In this document: positions 43,548-51,697 of the stretch, piece after piece
Layout of the letters: each line of letters opens with the position of its first letter
Numbering within the stretch: position 1 is the stretch's first letter
Assembly (NCBI GenBank): GCA_031553805.1
Contig: JAVBLC010000019.1
Coordinates: 43,187 to 107,186 of the forward strand
Direction of reading: 5' to 3'
Length of the DNA stretch: 64,000 nucleotides
DNA from: JAITVB01 sp031553805
GTDB taxonomy: Bacteria; Bacteroidota; Bacteroidia; Bacteroidales; Rikenellaceae
Position numbers and translations under genes: made by a program
Notes under the pieces: model-generated
Told to the model about the DNA's origin: nothing
The model's input: the letters and a program-made list of their open reading frames with translations, nothing else
The model's database searches: none

Positions 43548-44393
43548 ATGAAGAAACTGATCCTCATCCTTTTGTTCCTCGCCCCAGCCTTGTGCTTCGG
43601 TCAATCCGCGGGAAGCATCGTTTACAAAACGGCCTACCAACTGAAGACGGACTACGAACAGACAATAAAAGAAACACACCGAATGACGATGACCTACTCC
43701 GGGTCAAAGGAGTTGATCCGGGGGCTCGAGGCCCAGGGCATCACCAACCCGGCCAGGATGGAACTCGCTTCGGAAAAAGAGATCCTTTTCCGGACGGGCG
43801 AAGCGGACGAGCAGGGCGTCTTTCCTGTGAAATTCGAGGTCGTCCGGTCGAAAGGCGCCCAGGATTTGCCCGCAGGGATGGTGATCTTCGGCCACGGAAC
43901 GGCGCGGGACGGAAGCATCGTTTTTGACTCGATCTCGTCGACCCGGTTCGACGAAGCGACCCGTCGGCAGATCATCGACGTCACACAAAGCCTGATGTCC
44001 CAGATCGCCGTGCCGGAGAAAACGCTGGCGCCGGGCGAAAGTTTCATGGTCGAAACGCCGGTTTCGATCCCGGTGGCGCACATCACGATCGAGATGGATA
44101 TTACGACCCGCTACACCCTGAACCGGGTGGCAGGCCCGATCGCCTATTTCGACGTCGAACAGGCCTATGAGATGCGGAGCAACCCGACCGAATTTTCGCT
44201 CAAGGCCGTGGGCCGGGGCAAAGGCGAGTTGCAGCACGACGTCCGCGCTAACTTTCCGCTCAGGTATGAATATGAAACGGACATTCAGATGAACCTGGCG
44301 GCAGATGGCATTTCGATTCAAATGGAGATCGCCTCGACACACCTTCAGACAACCTCTATAGAACAAGTGACCGACCTGCTCTGGACGTGGTAA
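43548..44393 (+). CDS. Secreted protein, second of a duplicated pair
   Basis: A 281-residue paralogue of the preceding gene, also with a signal peptide (MKKLILILLFLAPALCFGQ, 1-19). Shared blocks are GEADEQGVFPVKFEVV (~84), GMVIFGHGTARDGSIVFDSISSTRFDE (~110 onward), LAPGESFMVE (~163), DITTRYTLNRVAGPIAYFD (~186) and GRGKGELQHDV (~226). It differs mainly in the first third, where this copy has an extra ISGLEAQG-type stretch. Function unknown. It ends 9 bp before trmB. The tandem arrangement points to gene duplication followed by divergence. Confidence 0.75.
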   Translation: MKKLILILLFLAPALCFGQSAGSIVYKTAYQLKTDYEQTIKETHRMTMTYSGSKELIRGLEAQGITNPARMELASEKEILFRTGEADEQGVFPVKFEVVRSKGAQDLPAGMVIFGHGTARDGSIVFDSISSTRFDEATRRQIIDVTQSLMSQIAVPEKTLAPGESFMVETPVSIPVAHITIEMDITTRYTLNRVAGPIAYFDVEQAYEMRSNPTEFSLKAVGRGKGELQHDVRANFPLRYEYETDIQMNLAADGISIQMEIASTHLQTTSIEQVTDLLWTW

Positions 44394-44402
44394 AATAGAA
44401 TT

Positions 44403-45119
44403 ATGGGTAAGAATAAAATAAAACGCTTTCAGGAAAACGAAACCTTCCGGTGCCTGGTGCAACCGGAGTTCGACGATATTTTTCACAAAGACCACCCGCT
44501 GAAAGGGCGCTGGCGGGCCGATTTCTTCGGCAACGACCGCCCGGTGTGCCTCGAGTTGGGGTGCGGCAAGGGCGAATATACCGTGGCGCTGGGCCGCCGC
44601 CATCCGGAGATGAACTTTCTCGGGGTCGACATCAAAGGCGCCCGGATGTGGCGCGGGGCCAAGACCGCTACCGAAACCGGAATGGGCAACGTCGGCTTCC
44701 TCCGCACGCGGATCGAGTTCATCAATTCATTCTTCGCACCAGGCGAGGTTGACGAAATCTGGATCACCTTTCCCGATCCGCAACTGAAAAAGCAGCGGGC
44801 CAAGAAACGCCTCACCTCGCCCGACTTTCTGGCGCTTTACGCCGGTTTTCTGCGGCCCGGCGGCGTGATCCACCTCAAGACCGACTGCCGCCACCTCCAC
44901 GACTACACCCGCGCGGTGGCGGAGCACAACGGCCTGACGCTCGAAGAGGCGTGCACCGACATCTATGGGACGGGGTTGGCCGACGAGGTGCTTTCTGTCA
45001 AGACTGCCTACGAGATGCACTACCTTTCGTTGGGCGTACCGATCACCTATCTGCGCCTGCGGCTCGACGGCAAAACGGATTTCGCAGCGCCTGATTTCGC
45101 CCCCGACGACGCATTATAG
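44403..45119 (+). CDS. trmB: tRNA (guanine-N7)-methyltransferase
   Basis: TrmB forms m7G46 in the tRNA variable loop. The 238-residue enzyme has the SAM-binding motif LELGCGKGEYT (~49-59), the GVDIKGARMWRGAK acid loop (~75-88), the RxxIEFI segment and the signature WITFPDPQLKKQRAKKRLTSPDFL (~120-143), in which DPQ and the Arg/Lys run bind tRNA and SAM. The C-terminal TKTAYE-like segment is present as VKTAYEMHYLSLG. It is probably the last gene of the PSP1-gldH operon. Confidence 0.95.
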   Translation: MGKNKIKRFQENETFRCLVQPEFDDIFHKDHPLKGRWRADFFGNDRPVCLELGCGKGEYTVALGRRHPEMNFLGVDIKGARMWRGAKTATETGMGNVGFLRTRIEFINSFFAPGEVDEIWITFPDPQLKKQRAKKRLTSPDFLALYAGFLRPGGVIHLKTDCRHLHDYTRAVAEHNGLTLEEACTDIYGTGLADEVLSVKTAYEMHYLSLGVPITYLRLRLDGKTDFAAPDFAPDDAL

Positions 45120-45150
45120 CTCCGCTTTTTTTCGAAATGTTCCGAAAAAA

Positions 45151-45182
45151 TTTGGCAAAATAAAAAAGAGCGTATATATTTG
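45151..45182 (+). promoter_or_regulatory. Consensus Bacteroidetes promoter of tRNA-Asn
   Basis: TTTG at 45151-45154 and TATATTTG at 45175-45182, with exactly 20 bp between them, match the phylum's TTTG/TAnnTTTG consensus. The tRNA begins 86 bp downstream. Confidence 0.8.
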
Positions 45183-45267
45183 CACTCGCAAAAGGGGAAA
45201 CCCCGGCCGGGAAAAACGGGCCGAAACGCTTTAGAAAGCAAGGCGGGCGGATTTTTTGCAGAAATAT

Positions 45268-45341
45268 TCCTCGTTAGCTCAGTTGGTTAGAGCACCTGAC
45301 TGTTAATCAGGGGGTCCTAGGTTCAAGTCCTAGACGAGGAG
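45268..45341 (+). tRNA. tRNA-Asn (GTT)
   Basis: Acceptor TCCTCGT / ACGAGGA with discriminator G; D arm TAGCTCAGTTGGTTAGAGCA; anticodon stem CTGAC...GTCAG-like with loop TGTTAAT giving GTT; T arm TAGGTTCAAGTCCTA. Its promoter and a T-rich hairpin terminator make it a single-gene unit. CCA is not encoded. Confidence 0.95.
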
Positions 45342-45347
45342 CTCGGA

Positions 45348-45377
45348 AGCAGACAATGAAAATTGTCTGCTTTTTTT
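45348..45377 (+). terminator. tRNA-Asn terminator
   Basis: AGCAGACAAT / ATTGTCTGCT stem with a GAAA loop, followed by seven Ts, 6 bp after the tRNA. Confidence 0.92.
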
Positions 45378-45437
45378 ATATCTTTATGGCACCAAGCCTT
45401 ATATAACTTTCGCCAAAGACAGAAACAAATACCCTCT

Positions 45438-45767
45438 ATGCATATGGCAAGTTACGGAGCACTTTTAATCGCATTGATAGTTCTCTTTTTTGTTATTGTT
45501 TTCGTTGTAATCTATATTGTATTACCGTGTTTGATGGCCAAAAAACGAGGGCGCAGTCAATTTGGGTGGTTTATCCTCTCTTTATTTTTAACCCCGGCAG
45601 TAACCATTATTATTTTAGCTTGTTTGGGGGATACGGACAAGAAAAGACGAGAACGGATATACGAAGAAGAAAAATTGCGGCGATCGCTAAGGGACGAATT
45701 TCAATATGCGAATAGACGTCCTTTTGACCCTGAGGCAAAAACGATAAACGACATGTACAAAAGATAA
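45438..45767 (+). CDS. Small membrane protein with cytoplasmic charged tail
   Basis: The frame is open upstream, but that part overlaps the tRNA terminator, so the ATG at 45438 (or 45444) is the likely start, giving about 109 residues. Two hydrophobic helices (YGALLIALIVLFFVIVFVVIYIV, about 5-30, and GWFILSLFLTPAVTIIILACL, about 44-64) flank a short basic loop KKRGRS, followed by a ~45-residue strongly charged tail. Base composition is AT-rich compared with neighbours. The family is not recognisable; the two-helix PLDc_N-like pattern is only a loose resemblance. Confidence 0.6.
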   Translation: MHMASYGALLIALIVLFFVIVFVVIYIVLPCLMAKKRGRSQFGWFILSLFLTPAVTIIILACLGDTDKKRRERIYEEEKLRRSLRDEFQYANRRPFDPEAKTINDMYKR

Positions 45768-45770
45768 TGT

Positions 45771-45810
45771 AGCGAACAGGTCAACTGACAGTTGATCTGT
45801 TCGCTCTTTT
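45771..45810 (+). terminator. Terminator between the small membrane gene and sdaA
   Basis: AGCGAACAG / CTGTTCGCT outer stem with an internal TCAACTG/CAGTTGA helix, followed by CTTTT. Confidence 0.85.
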
Positions 45811-45874
45811 GCGCATCTTTTTCTTTCCGAATGCCACAAACATTCATTATGTTTGTTGGCAGAAAATCTCCAGT

Positions 45875-47071
45875 ATGGAATCGATCAGAGGAATATTCAG
45901 AATCGGGCACGGCCCCTCGAGCAGCCACACCATGGGGCCGCGGCGGGCTGCCGAAATCTTTTTGCAACGCCATCCGGCCGCGCGGGCTTTCCGCGTGACA
46001 CTCTACGGCAGCCTGGCCGCGACCGGACGAGGCCACATGACCGACGTGGCGATCACCGACGTGTTCGCTCCATACGCCCCGGTCGAAATCGTTTGGCTAC
46101 CCGAAACCGTCCTCGCGTTCCATCCCAACGGAATGCTCTTCGAAGCGCTCGACCAGGCGGATGCGGTCGTCGGATCGTGGACCGTGTTCAGCACCGGCGG
46201 CGGGGCCCTCGCGTCGGAAGACATGAAGGCCGAAGAACCGCAAAAGGTCTACGGCATGTCGACCATCCGCGATATTCAGGATTGGTGCGAAAAGCACGGC
46301 ACTTCGTATTGGGAATACGTGCAGGAGTGCGAGGGGGCGGAAATCTGGGACTACATCGCCCGCGTGTGGGACGTGATGAAGCAATCGGTTCTGCGCGGGC
46401 TCGAAGCCGAGGGGGTGCTCCCAGGCGGGCTCGGACTACGCCGCAAGGCGTCGGACTACCTCATCCGCGCCAAAGGCTACTCCTCGACCATGCAAAGCCG
46501 AGGGATGGTCTACGCCTATGCCCTGGCCGTGTCCGAAGAAAACGCCTCTGGCCACGAAATCGTCACCGCCCCCACCTGCGGATCGAGCGGTATCCTGCCC
46601 GCCGTCCTCTACCACCTGATGCTCACCCGCGATTTTCGAGAGTCACGTATTCTCAAGGCCATCGCCACCGCCGGTCTGTTCGGCAACGTGGTGCGCACCA
46701 ACGCCTCGATCTCCGGCGCCGAAGTCGGTTGCCAGGGCGAAGTCGGCGTCGCCTGTGCCATGGCCGGAGCCGCCGCCTGCCAACTCTTCGGCGGATCGCC
46801 AGCACAGATCGAATACGCCGCCGAAATGGGGCTCGAACACCACCTCGGGCTCACCTGCGACCCCATCTGCGGACTCGTCCAGATCCCCTGCATCGAACGC
46901 AACGCATTCGCCGCCGCACGAGCCCTCGACGCAAACACCTACGCCACCTTCTCCGACGGCGTACACCGCGTCAGCTTCGACAAAGTCGTCGAAGTCATGC
47001 GCCACACCGGCCGCGATCTCCCCAGCCTCTACAAAGAAACCGCCGAAGGCGGCCTGGCGAAGTATTATTGA
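45875..47071 (+). CDS. sdaA: L-serine dehydratase (iron-sulfur, single chain)
   Basis: Converts L-serine to pyruvate and ammonia using a [4Fe-4S] cluster. The start at 45875 (MESIRGIFRIGHGPSSSHTMGP) matches the family; 22 upstream in-frame codons do not. The beta domain holds HGPSSSHTMGPRRAAE (11-26); the alpha domain has TAPTCGSSGILPAVLYH (~229), and cluster cysteines in CDPICGLVQIPCIERNAF (~328-345). The single 398-residue chain is the fused form. The end of the gene is unusually rich in C-ending codons. It converges on element copy D. Confidence 0.94.
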   Translation: MESIRGIFRIGHGPSSSHTMGPRRAAEIFLQRHPAARAFRVTLYGSLAATGRGHMTDVAITDVFAPYAPVEIVWLPETVLAFHPNGMLFEALDQADAVVGSWTVFSTGGGALASEDMKAEEPQKVYGMSTIRDIQDWCEKHGTSYWEYVQECEGAEIWDYIARVWDVMKQSVLRGLEAEGVLPGGLGLRRKASDYLIRAKGYSSTMQSRGMVYAYALAVSEENASGHEIVTAPTCGSSGILPAVLYHLMLTRDFRESRILKAIATAGLFGNVVRTNASISGAEVGCQGEVGVACAMAGAAACQLFGGSPAQIEYAAEMGLEHHLGLTCDPICGLVQIPCIERNAFAAARALDANTYATFSDGVHRVSFDKVVEVMRHTGRDLPSLYKETAEGGLAKYY

Positions 47072-47090
47072 TGGGTGCGTGCGGCTTCGA

Positions 47091-47341
47091 CTGGCACTTT
47101 TTGTAAAAAGTGCCTCAAAAACTTTTCTGGAAAGCTGCGCTTTCCTTGACTTACTTTACTCGGACTTAAAAAAGGTTTTAGAGAGAGGGGGCCCTTTCCT
47201 GTCGCGGATCGAGCATTCGATCGTCGCTTTGGAAAGGGCCCCCTCTCTCCAAAACCTTTACTAATACTAAGCAAGGTGGTCAGGAGAAACGAAGTTTCTC
47301 AGTAAAATTTTTGGTGCCGCTTTTTATAAAAAACGGCAGTC
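47091..47341. repeat. Composite inverted-repeat element, copy D
   Basis: Between convergent sdaA and the MFS exporter gene. Left palindrome GGCAC-TTTTTGTAAAAA-GTGCC (47093-47114, perfect), small hairpin GGAAAG/CTTTCC (47129-47145), segment TTACTTTACTCGGACTT, a 29 bp stem with one mismatch (47171-47199 with 47231-47259) around a 31-base loop with ATCGAGCATTCGATCGTCG, segment ACTAAGCAAGG, small hairpin GAGAAAC/GTTTCTC and a right palindrome with one broken pair. Tips read CGACTGG and CAGTCAGAGGCTGC; the latter is the complement of copy A's left tip. Confidence 0.86.
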
Positions 47342-47362
47342 AGAGGCTGCCCACATCCACCA

Positions 47363-48733
47363 TTACTTACGTCGTGAGGAGGCGTAGATGCCGATTAGGC
47401 AGAGGGTGGCGAAGATGCCGAAGGTGATGTGGATGCTGTTCAGGAATTGGGGGTATAGGTCGGGAACGATCTTTTTGTTTCCGACCTGGAGGGCAATGGC
47501 CATGCCGGCGATGCCCATGCTGATGGCTTGTCCGGTGAGGCGCATGGTGCCGGTCGAGGCTGAGGCCTGACCGTATTGTTTGATGTCAACCGAGCTCATG
47601 ATGACATTGGTGTTGGGCGACGAGAAGATGCCGAATCCTGCCCCCAGCAGTATAAGCAACCCGATCAGGGCATAAATGGGTGTGGTGGCGGTGACAAAGA
47701 AAAGTCCTACTAAGCCGCAGGCGCTCACCCCCATCCCGATCGTAGCGAGCGAAGCGGCGTTGACGCGGTCGGAAAGACGTCCGGAGTAGAGCGAACACAG
47801 CGACTGGACGCAAGCCTGCGAAATTAGGACCAGTCCGGCGGTACGGGCGTCAAAACCGCGCAGGTACTGCAGGTAGAGGCTCAGCATAAAGGCCACGGCT
47901 GAGTTCGAGGCGTAATTGATCAGTGCCGAAAGCGACGAGAGGGCAAAGACCCGGTTGCTGCTAAAGAGCCGCACGTCGAACACCGGCGCCTTGCACCGTT
48001 TTTCATAAGTAACGAATCCGATGAAGGCGGCGATGCCCACCGCGATCCAGACGAAGCCCATCGCCTCGGGCAGGCAGGTAAACCCGTAGATCAGTCCAAA
48101 AAGTCCAAGGCCATAAACGAGGCTGCCGACCCAGTCGAACGTTTCGCCCCGGGCTTCGACCCATTCGTGGCGCAGGTAGATGCGGGCCAGGATGACCACG
48201 GCCACGCCCACCGCCCCGCAGACGAAAAAGATGCTCTGCCACCCCCAGTAGTGGGTCAGCAGTCCGCCCAGAAAAGGCCCGGCGGCGAGCGACGAATAAA
48301 CGACGGCGGTATTGACCCCCATCGCCCACCCACGTCGGTTGGCCGGGAACGATGAGGTAAGGATCGCCATACTCGTGCCGAACATCATCGCGCTACTGAC
48401 CCCCGACAAGGCCCGCAGCATGATCAGCGCCCATCCCGTGGGAGCGAACCCCGACAGGATCGTGAACACCGAAAACGCGGCCACGCCCCAGATAAAGATC
48501 TTGCGTCGCCCCACCAGGTCTGCGACCCGGGCAAAGGGAATCTGAAAAATGGCCGAGGCGATCAGATAAGAGGTCGCCATCCAGGTAAGCGTAACGGCCT
48601 TAAACGAAAAAACTTCGCTGATCTCGGGCAGGGCCAGGTTGAGCGACGACCCCATAAAAGGCACCAGGAACGACGCCAGGCACAGCACCAGCAACACTTC
48701 TCCCGGCCGCGCCGGCACACTCGTCTTTGTCAT
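47363..48733 (-). CDS. MFS drug-exporter-like transporter
   Basis: A 456-residue inner-membrane protein with about 14 hydrophobic segments, as in the DHA2 (EmrB/QacA) group. It starts with SLNLALPEISEVF (helix 1-2 region) and TSYLIASAIFQIPFARVADLVGRRKIF, the loop 2-3 MFS motif D/G...GRRK; the antiporter-type motif C region is VNTAVVYSSLAAGPFLGGLL (~147-166). Substrate is unknown; related proteins export drugs or metabolites. It lies downstream of ftsZ on the same strand but beyond a terminator, so it is probably independent. Confidence 0.85.
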   Translation of the reverse strand: MTKTSVPARPGEVLLVLCLASFLVPFMGSSLNLALPEISEVFSFKAVTLTWMATSYLIASAIFQIPFARVADLVGRRKIFIWGVAAFSVFTILSGFAPTGWALIMLRALSGVSSAMMFGTSMAILTSSFPANRRGWAMGVNTAVVYSSLAAGPFLGGLLTHYWGWQSIFFVCGAVGVAVVILARIYLRHEWVEARGETFDWVGSLVYGLGLFGLIYGFTCLPEAMGFVWIAVGIAAFIGFVTYEKRCKAPVFDVRLFSSNRVFALSSLSALINYASNSAVAFMLSLYLQYLRGFDARTAGLVLISQACVQSLCSLYSGRLSDRVNAASLATIGMGVSACGLVGLFFVTATTPIYALIGLLILLGAGFGIFSSPNTNVIMSSVDIKQYGQASASTGTMRLTGQAISMGIAGMAIALQVGNKKIVPDLYPQFLNSIHITFGIFATLCLIGIYASSRRK

Positions 48734-48761
48734 CGTTCAGCTTCTGTTTTTTCGGATAAAA

Positions 48762-48788
48762 ATAAGCCGCACCCGGGGCGCGGCTTAT
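48762..48788 (-). terminator. ftsZ terminator
   Basis: ATAAGCCGC / GCGGCTTAT stem, T-run on the - strand, 40 bp after the ftsZ stop. Confidence 0.85.
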
Positions 48789-48828
48789 CTCGTATGGATC
48801 GTTCTCCGGCCCGGCACGCGGGCGGGCA

Positions 48829-50226
48829 TCAGAACAGCGCGTTGCTCTTCGGGTCTTCTCCCTTGCGGGCGGCGGCGGTCGAATCGTCTTTGAGGGTCAC
48901 GCGCGAAGCCTTGTCTTCGGCCGGGGTGTCCGAGAACGACGTTTTGCGGCGCAACCACGCCGGACTGCGTTCCAGTTCGTCGTAGTTTACGGCCGGCGTA
49001 GGGTCGGGCTCAGGCGTCTTGTCCGATTCCGTGATCCGAAAGCCGTCGGCATCGGTCGAAGCCACGATCACGCTCTTGCCCCCTTCGCTGCGGTGGATAC
49101 GGAACGGGCCGGAAGGTTTCTCCCCGGCAACTTCCGGCGCGGTGTCTTCCGCACCCTGGCCATCGGCGGCAAGCGCTCCTTCTTCAGACCCGCCATCGAA
49201 AGCCGATTCGGGGTCCATGATCGGTTGCCCGGTGAAAATGTTGTCGATCGTCGCCGCTTCGAAACCAGTGGCGATGATCGTCACCTTGATCTCGTCGCCC
49301 AGCAATTCGTCACTGCCCGCCCCCCAGATCAGTTCGGCCATGTTGCCGGTCTGGCGCTGGACAAATTCGGTAATGTAGTGTGTTTCCTTCAGGGTGGCTT
49401 CCTGCGACCCCGAGGTGATGTTGAGCAGGATATTTTTCGCTCCCGAAATGTCGCGGTGGTTGAGCAGCGGCGAAGTCAGCGCGTCGCGCACCGCCTTGTC
49501 GGCGCGGTTTTCACCGCTGGCCCGGCCCGAACCCATCAGCGCCACGCCGCTGTTGCTCATCACGGTGTGGATGTCGCGGAAGTCGACGTTGATGTAGTTG
49601 TCGCCGGTGATGATCTCGGCGATCCCCTTGGCAGCCGAGGCCAGGATGTCGTCGGCCATCCCGAAGGCTTCCGAGAGGCCGAGTTCGCCGTGCAACTCGA
49701 GAATGTTCTCGTTGTTGATCACCAGCAGCGAATCGACGTATTTGCGCATCTCTTCAATCCCCTCGATCGCCTGGGTAAAGCGTTTCGGCCCTTCGGTCTT
49801 GAACGGGATCGTCACGATGGCGATCGTCAGGATATCGAGCTGGCGCGCGGCTTTGGCAATTACCGGAGCGGCTCCCGTGCCGGTTCCCCCGCCCATCCCG
49901 GCGGTGACGAAGACCATCCGGGTATTGTAGCGTTTAAGGATGTCGATGATCTCCTGTTCGCTCTCCTCGGCGGCGGCACGCCCGACCTCGGGTTTGTTGC
50001 CCGCCCCGAGCCCCTGGGTCAGCGACTCGCCGAGCACCACCTTGATCGGGATCTGGCTGCGGTTGAGCGCCTGCACGTCGGTGTTGCAGATCATGAAACC
50101 GACGTCCGAAATGCCGAGGTGGTACATGTGGTTCACGGCATTGCTGCCGCCACCGCCCACGCCCGCCACCATAATGATCGAGGGCGAAGCTTCGGGCATA
50201 TCAAAGGGTATGGGATCGTATGTCAT
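48829..50226 (-). CDS. ftsZ: Cell division protein FtsZ
   Basis: FtsZ polymerises with GTP into the division ring. The 465 residues have the N-terminal VAGVGGGGSNAVNHM nucleotide loop (~20-34), the tubulin signature GGGTGTGAAP (~113-122), the FKTEGPKRF segment and the T7-like NxDxxD region. After a long acidic linker (~350-430) comes PAWLRRKTSF (~440), the conserved peptide that binds FtsA, then another ~25 residues. It is the last gene of a murC-ftsQ-ftsA-ftsZ group and lies 12 bp after ftsA. Confidence 0.97.
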   Translation of the reverse strand: MTYDPIPFDMPEASPSIIMVAGVGGGGSNAVNHMYHLGISDVGFMICNTDVQALNRSQIPIKVVLGESLTQGLGAGNKPEVGRAAAEESEQEIIDILKRYNTRMVFVTAGMGGGTGTGAAPVIAKAARQLDILTIAIVTIPFKTEGPKRFTQAIEGIEEMRKYVDSLLVINNENILELHGELGLSEAFGMADDILASAAKGIAEIITGDNYINVDFRDIHTVMSNSGVALMGSGRASGENRADKAVRDALTSPLLNHRDISGAKNILLNITSGSQEATLKETHYITEFVQRQTGNMAELIWGAGSDELLGDEIKVTIIATGFEAATIDNIFTGQPIMDPESAFDGGSEEGALAADGQGAEDTAPEVAGEKPSGPFRIHRSEGGKSVIVASTDADGFRITESDKTPEPDPTPAVNYDELERSPAWLRRKTSFSDTPAEDKASRVTLKDDSTAAARKGEDPKSNALF

Positions 50227-50238
50227 GGGAATATTTTG

Positions 50239-51663
50239 CTAAATTTTGTCGTCGTCAATCACATCGAACATACCGGTGAACCGGTCGGACAGGCGGCCGA
50301 AAATTCCTTTTTTGGTCTTTCCGGTATCTTCGTCCTGTTCATCGTCGTCTTCTTCCGTTTCGCCGATCGGATTCATAATGGGGGGAACGCCGCGGCCAGC
50401 CTGCGGCTGAGGTTGCGTCGGGCCGGGCTGGACTGGGGCGGGTTGCGTCCATCCGGGTTGTGCGGCTCGTGCGGCCCCTGTGGCGGCCGGTTGGGCCACG
50501 GCCTGCGAGGCTACCCCGTCGCGCACCGCCTTGAGCAGCAGGCCCACGGCAGCCGAGTAGAGGGGGTTGTTGACCAACTCGACGCTGTCCGGTGTCACGT
50601 AAAGGTCTGGAATCGCCACCCGCACTTCACACCCCGTGTGCTGGCGGAAAAGTACGTCGAGATTTTTCAGGTTGGCTACGCCACCCGTCAGGACGATGCC
50701 TGCCCCCAGGCGGCCGAGGTAGCCCGAACGGCGGATCTCGGCCATCACACAATCGACGATGTCCAGCATCCGCGCCTCGATGATCGAAGCCAGGTTGCGG
50801 AACGAGATCTCTTTCGGGTCGCGGGCGTTGAGGCCCGGGATAGTGATGTATTTGTCGGCCCGTTCCATTTCACCGACCGCACTGCCGAATTTCACCTTGA
50901 GGCTTTCGACGTGGCGTTCGAGAATGCCGTACGAGCGGATGTCCTTGTTGATCGTATTGCCGCCCAGCGGGATGATCGCCACGTGGCGGATGATGTTGTC
51001 GTGGTAGATACACAGGTCGGTCGTGCCGCCGCCGATGTCGACCACCGCCACGCCCAGTTCCTTTTCGTCGGGCACCAGCACCGCTTCGGCTGCGGCCAGC
51101 GGGTTGAGCATCAGCTGACTCATCCGCACATCGATCTTTTTCAGGCAGTTTTCGACCCGCACCAGGGCGCTCTTGTCACCCGTCACAATGTTGAACGTCG
51201 CTTCGAGCTTTTTGCCGAGCACGCCTACCGGGTCGTTGATGTCGCCTTCGCCGTCGACCGTGTATTTCTGCGGCAGGATGTGGATGATCGCCTCGCCCAC
51301 CGGCACGTGGACGTGGTTCATGCTTTCGTTCAGGCGTTGCACGTCGCGCGCCTTGACCTCGCCGTCGTTGTTTTCGATGAAGATGTAACCGGCCTGGCGC
51401 GAGCACTTCACGTGCTGGCCCGAGATGCCGGCGTAGGCTTCGCGGATCGTGATCCCCAGTTCGTTCTGAATCGTGTCAACGGTTTCTTTGACTGCCTTGG
51501 AAATGTGTTCCGAATTTTTGATCTCGCCGCGGGCCATGCCGCCCATCGAATCGCCCACTGCGCTGGCTACGATCTCGATCTTGCCCTTGTCGGCTTTTTT
51601 CCCGACGAGGGTCACTACCTGCGAGGTGCCGAAGTCTATCGCAACAACATAATCATTTCCCAT
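50239..51663 (-). CDS. ftsA: Cell division protein FtsA
   Basis: FtsA is the actin-like membrane tether of FtsZ. The start at 51663 (MGNDYVVAIDFGTSQVVTLVGKK) gives 474 residues. ATPase phosphate-1 motif is AIDFGTSQ (~8-15), phosphate-2 VVDIGGGTTDLCIY (~200-213), and the adenosine motif GIVLTGGVANLKNL (~326). The SHS2 insert (1C) lies at ~80-160. The C-terminal amphipathic anchor is in the last residues (GIFGRLSDRFTGMFDVIDDD) after a Pro/Gln-rich stretch. Operon position between ftsQ and ftsZ is typical. Confidence 0.96.
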   Translation of the reverse strand: MGNDYVVAIDFGTSQVVTLVGKKADKGKIEIVASAVGDSMGGMARGEIKNSEHISKAVKETVDTIQNELGITIREAYAGISGQHVKCSRQAGYIFIENNDGEVKARDVQRLNESMNHVHVPVGEAIIHILPQKYTVDGEGDINDPVGVLGKKLEATFNIVTGDKSALVRVENCLKKIDVRMSQLMLNPLAAAEAVLVPDEKELGVAVVDIGGGTTDLCIYHDNIIRHVAIIPLGGNTINKDIRSYGILERHVESLKVKFGSAVGEMERADKYITIPGLNARDPKEISFRNLASIIEARMLDIVDCVMAEIRRSGYLGRLGAGIVLTGGVANLKNLDVLFRQHTGCEVRVAIPDLYVTPDSVELVNNPLYSAAVGLLLKAVRDGVASQAVAQPAATGAARAAQPGWTQPAPVQPGPTQPQPQAGRGVPPIMNPIGETEEDDDEQDEDTGKTKKGIFGRLSDRFTGMFDVIDDDKI

Positions 51664-51697
51664 GTCCGTATTCCTATATTTCAATGCGGCCTGCACT

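Noticed and set aside
45363..45437. Longer start for the small membrane protein after tRNA-Asn
   Set aside because: These codons overlap the tRNA-Asn terminator and lack resemblance to a protein N-terminus.
14689..47341. CRISPR or IS interpretation of the repeats
   Set aside because: Copies are single, dispersed and thousands of bases apart; no regular spacers, no transposase frame and no target-site duplications that I can see.
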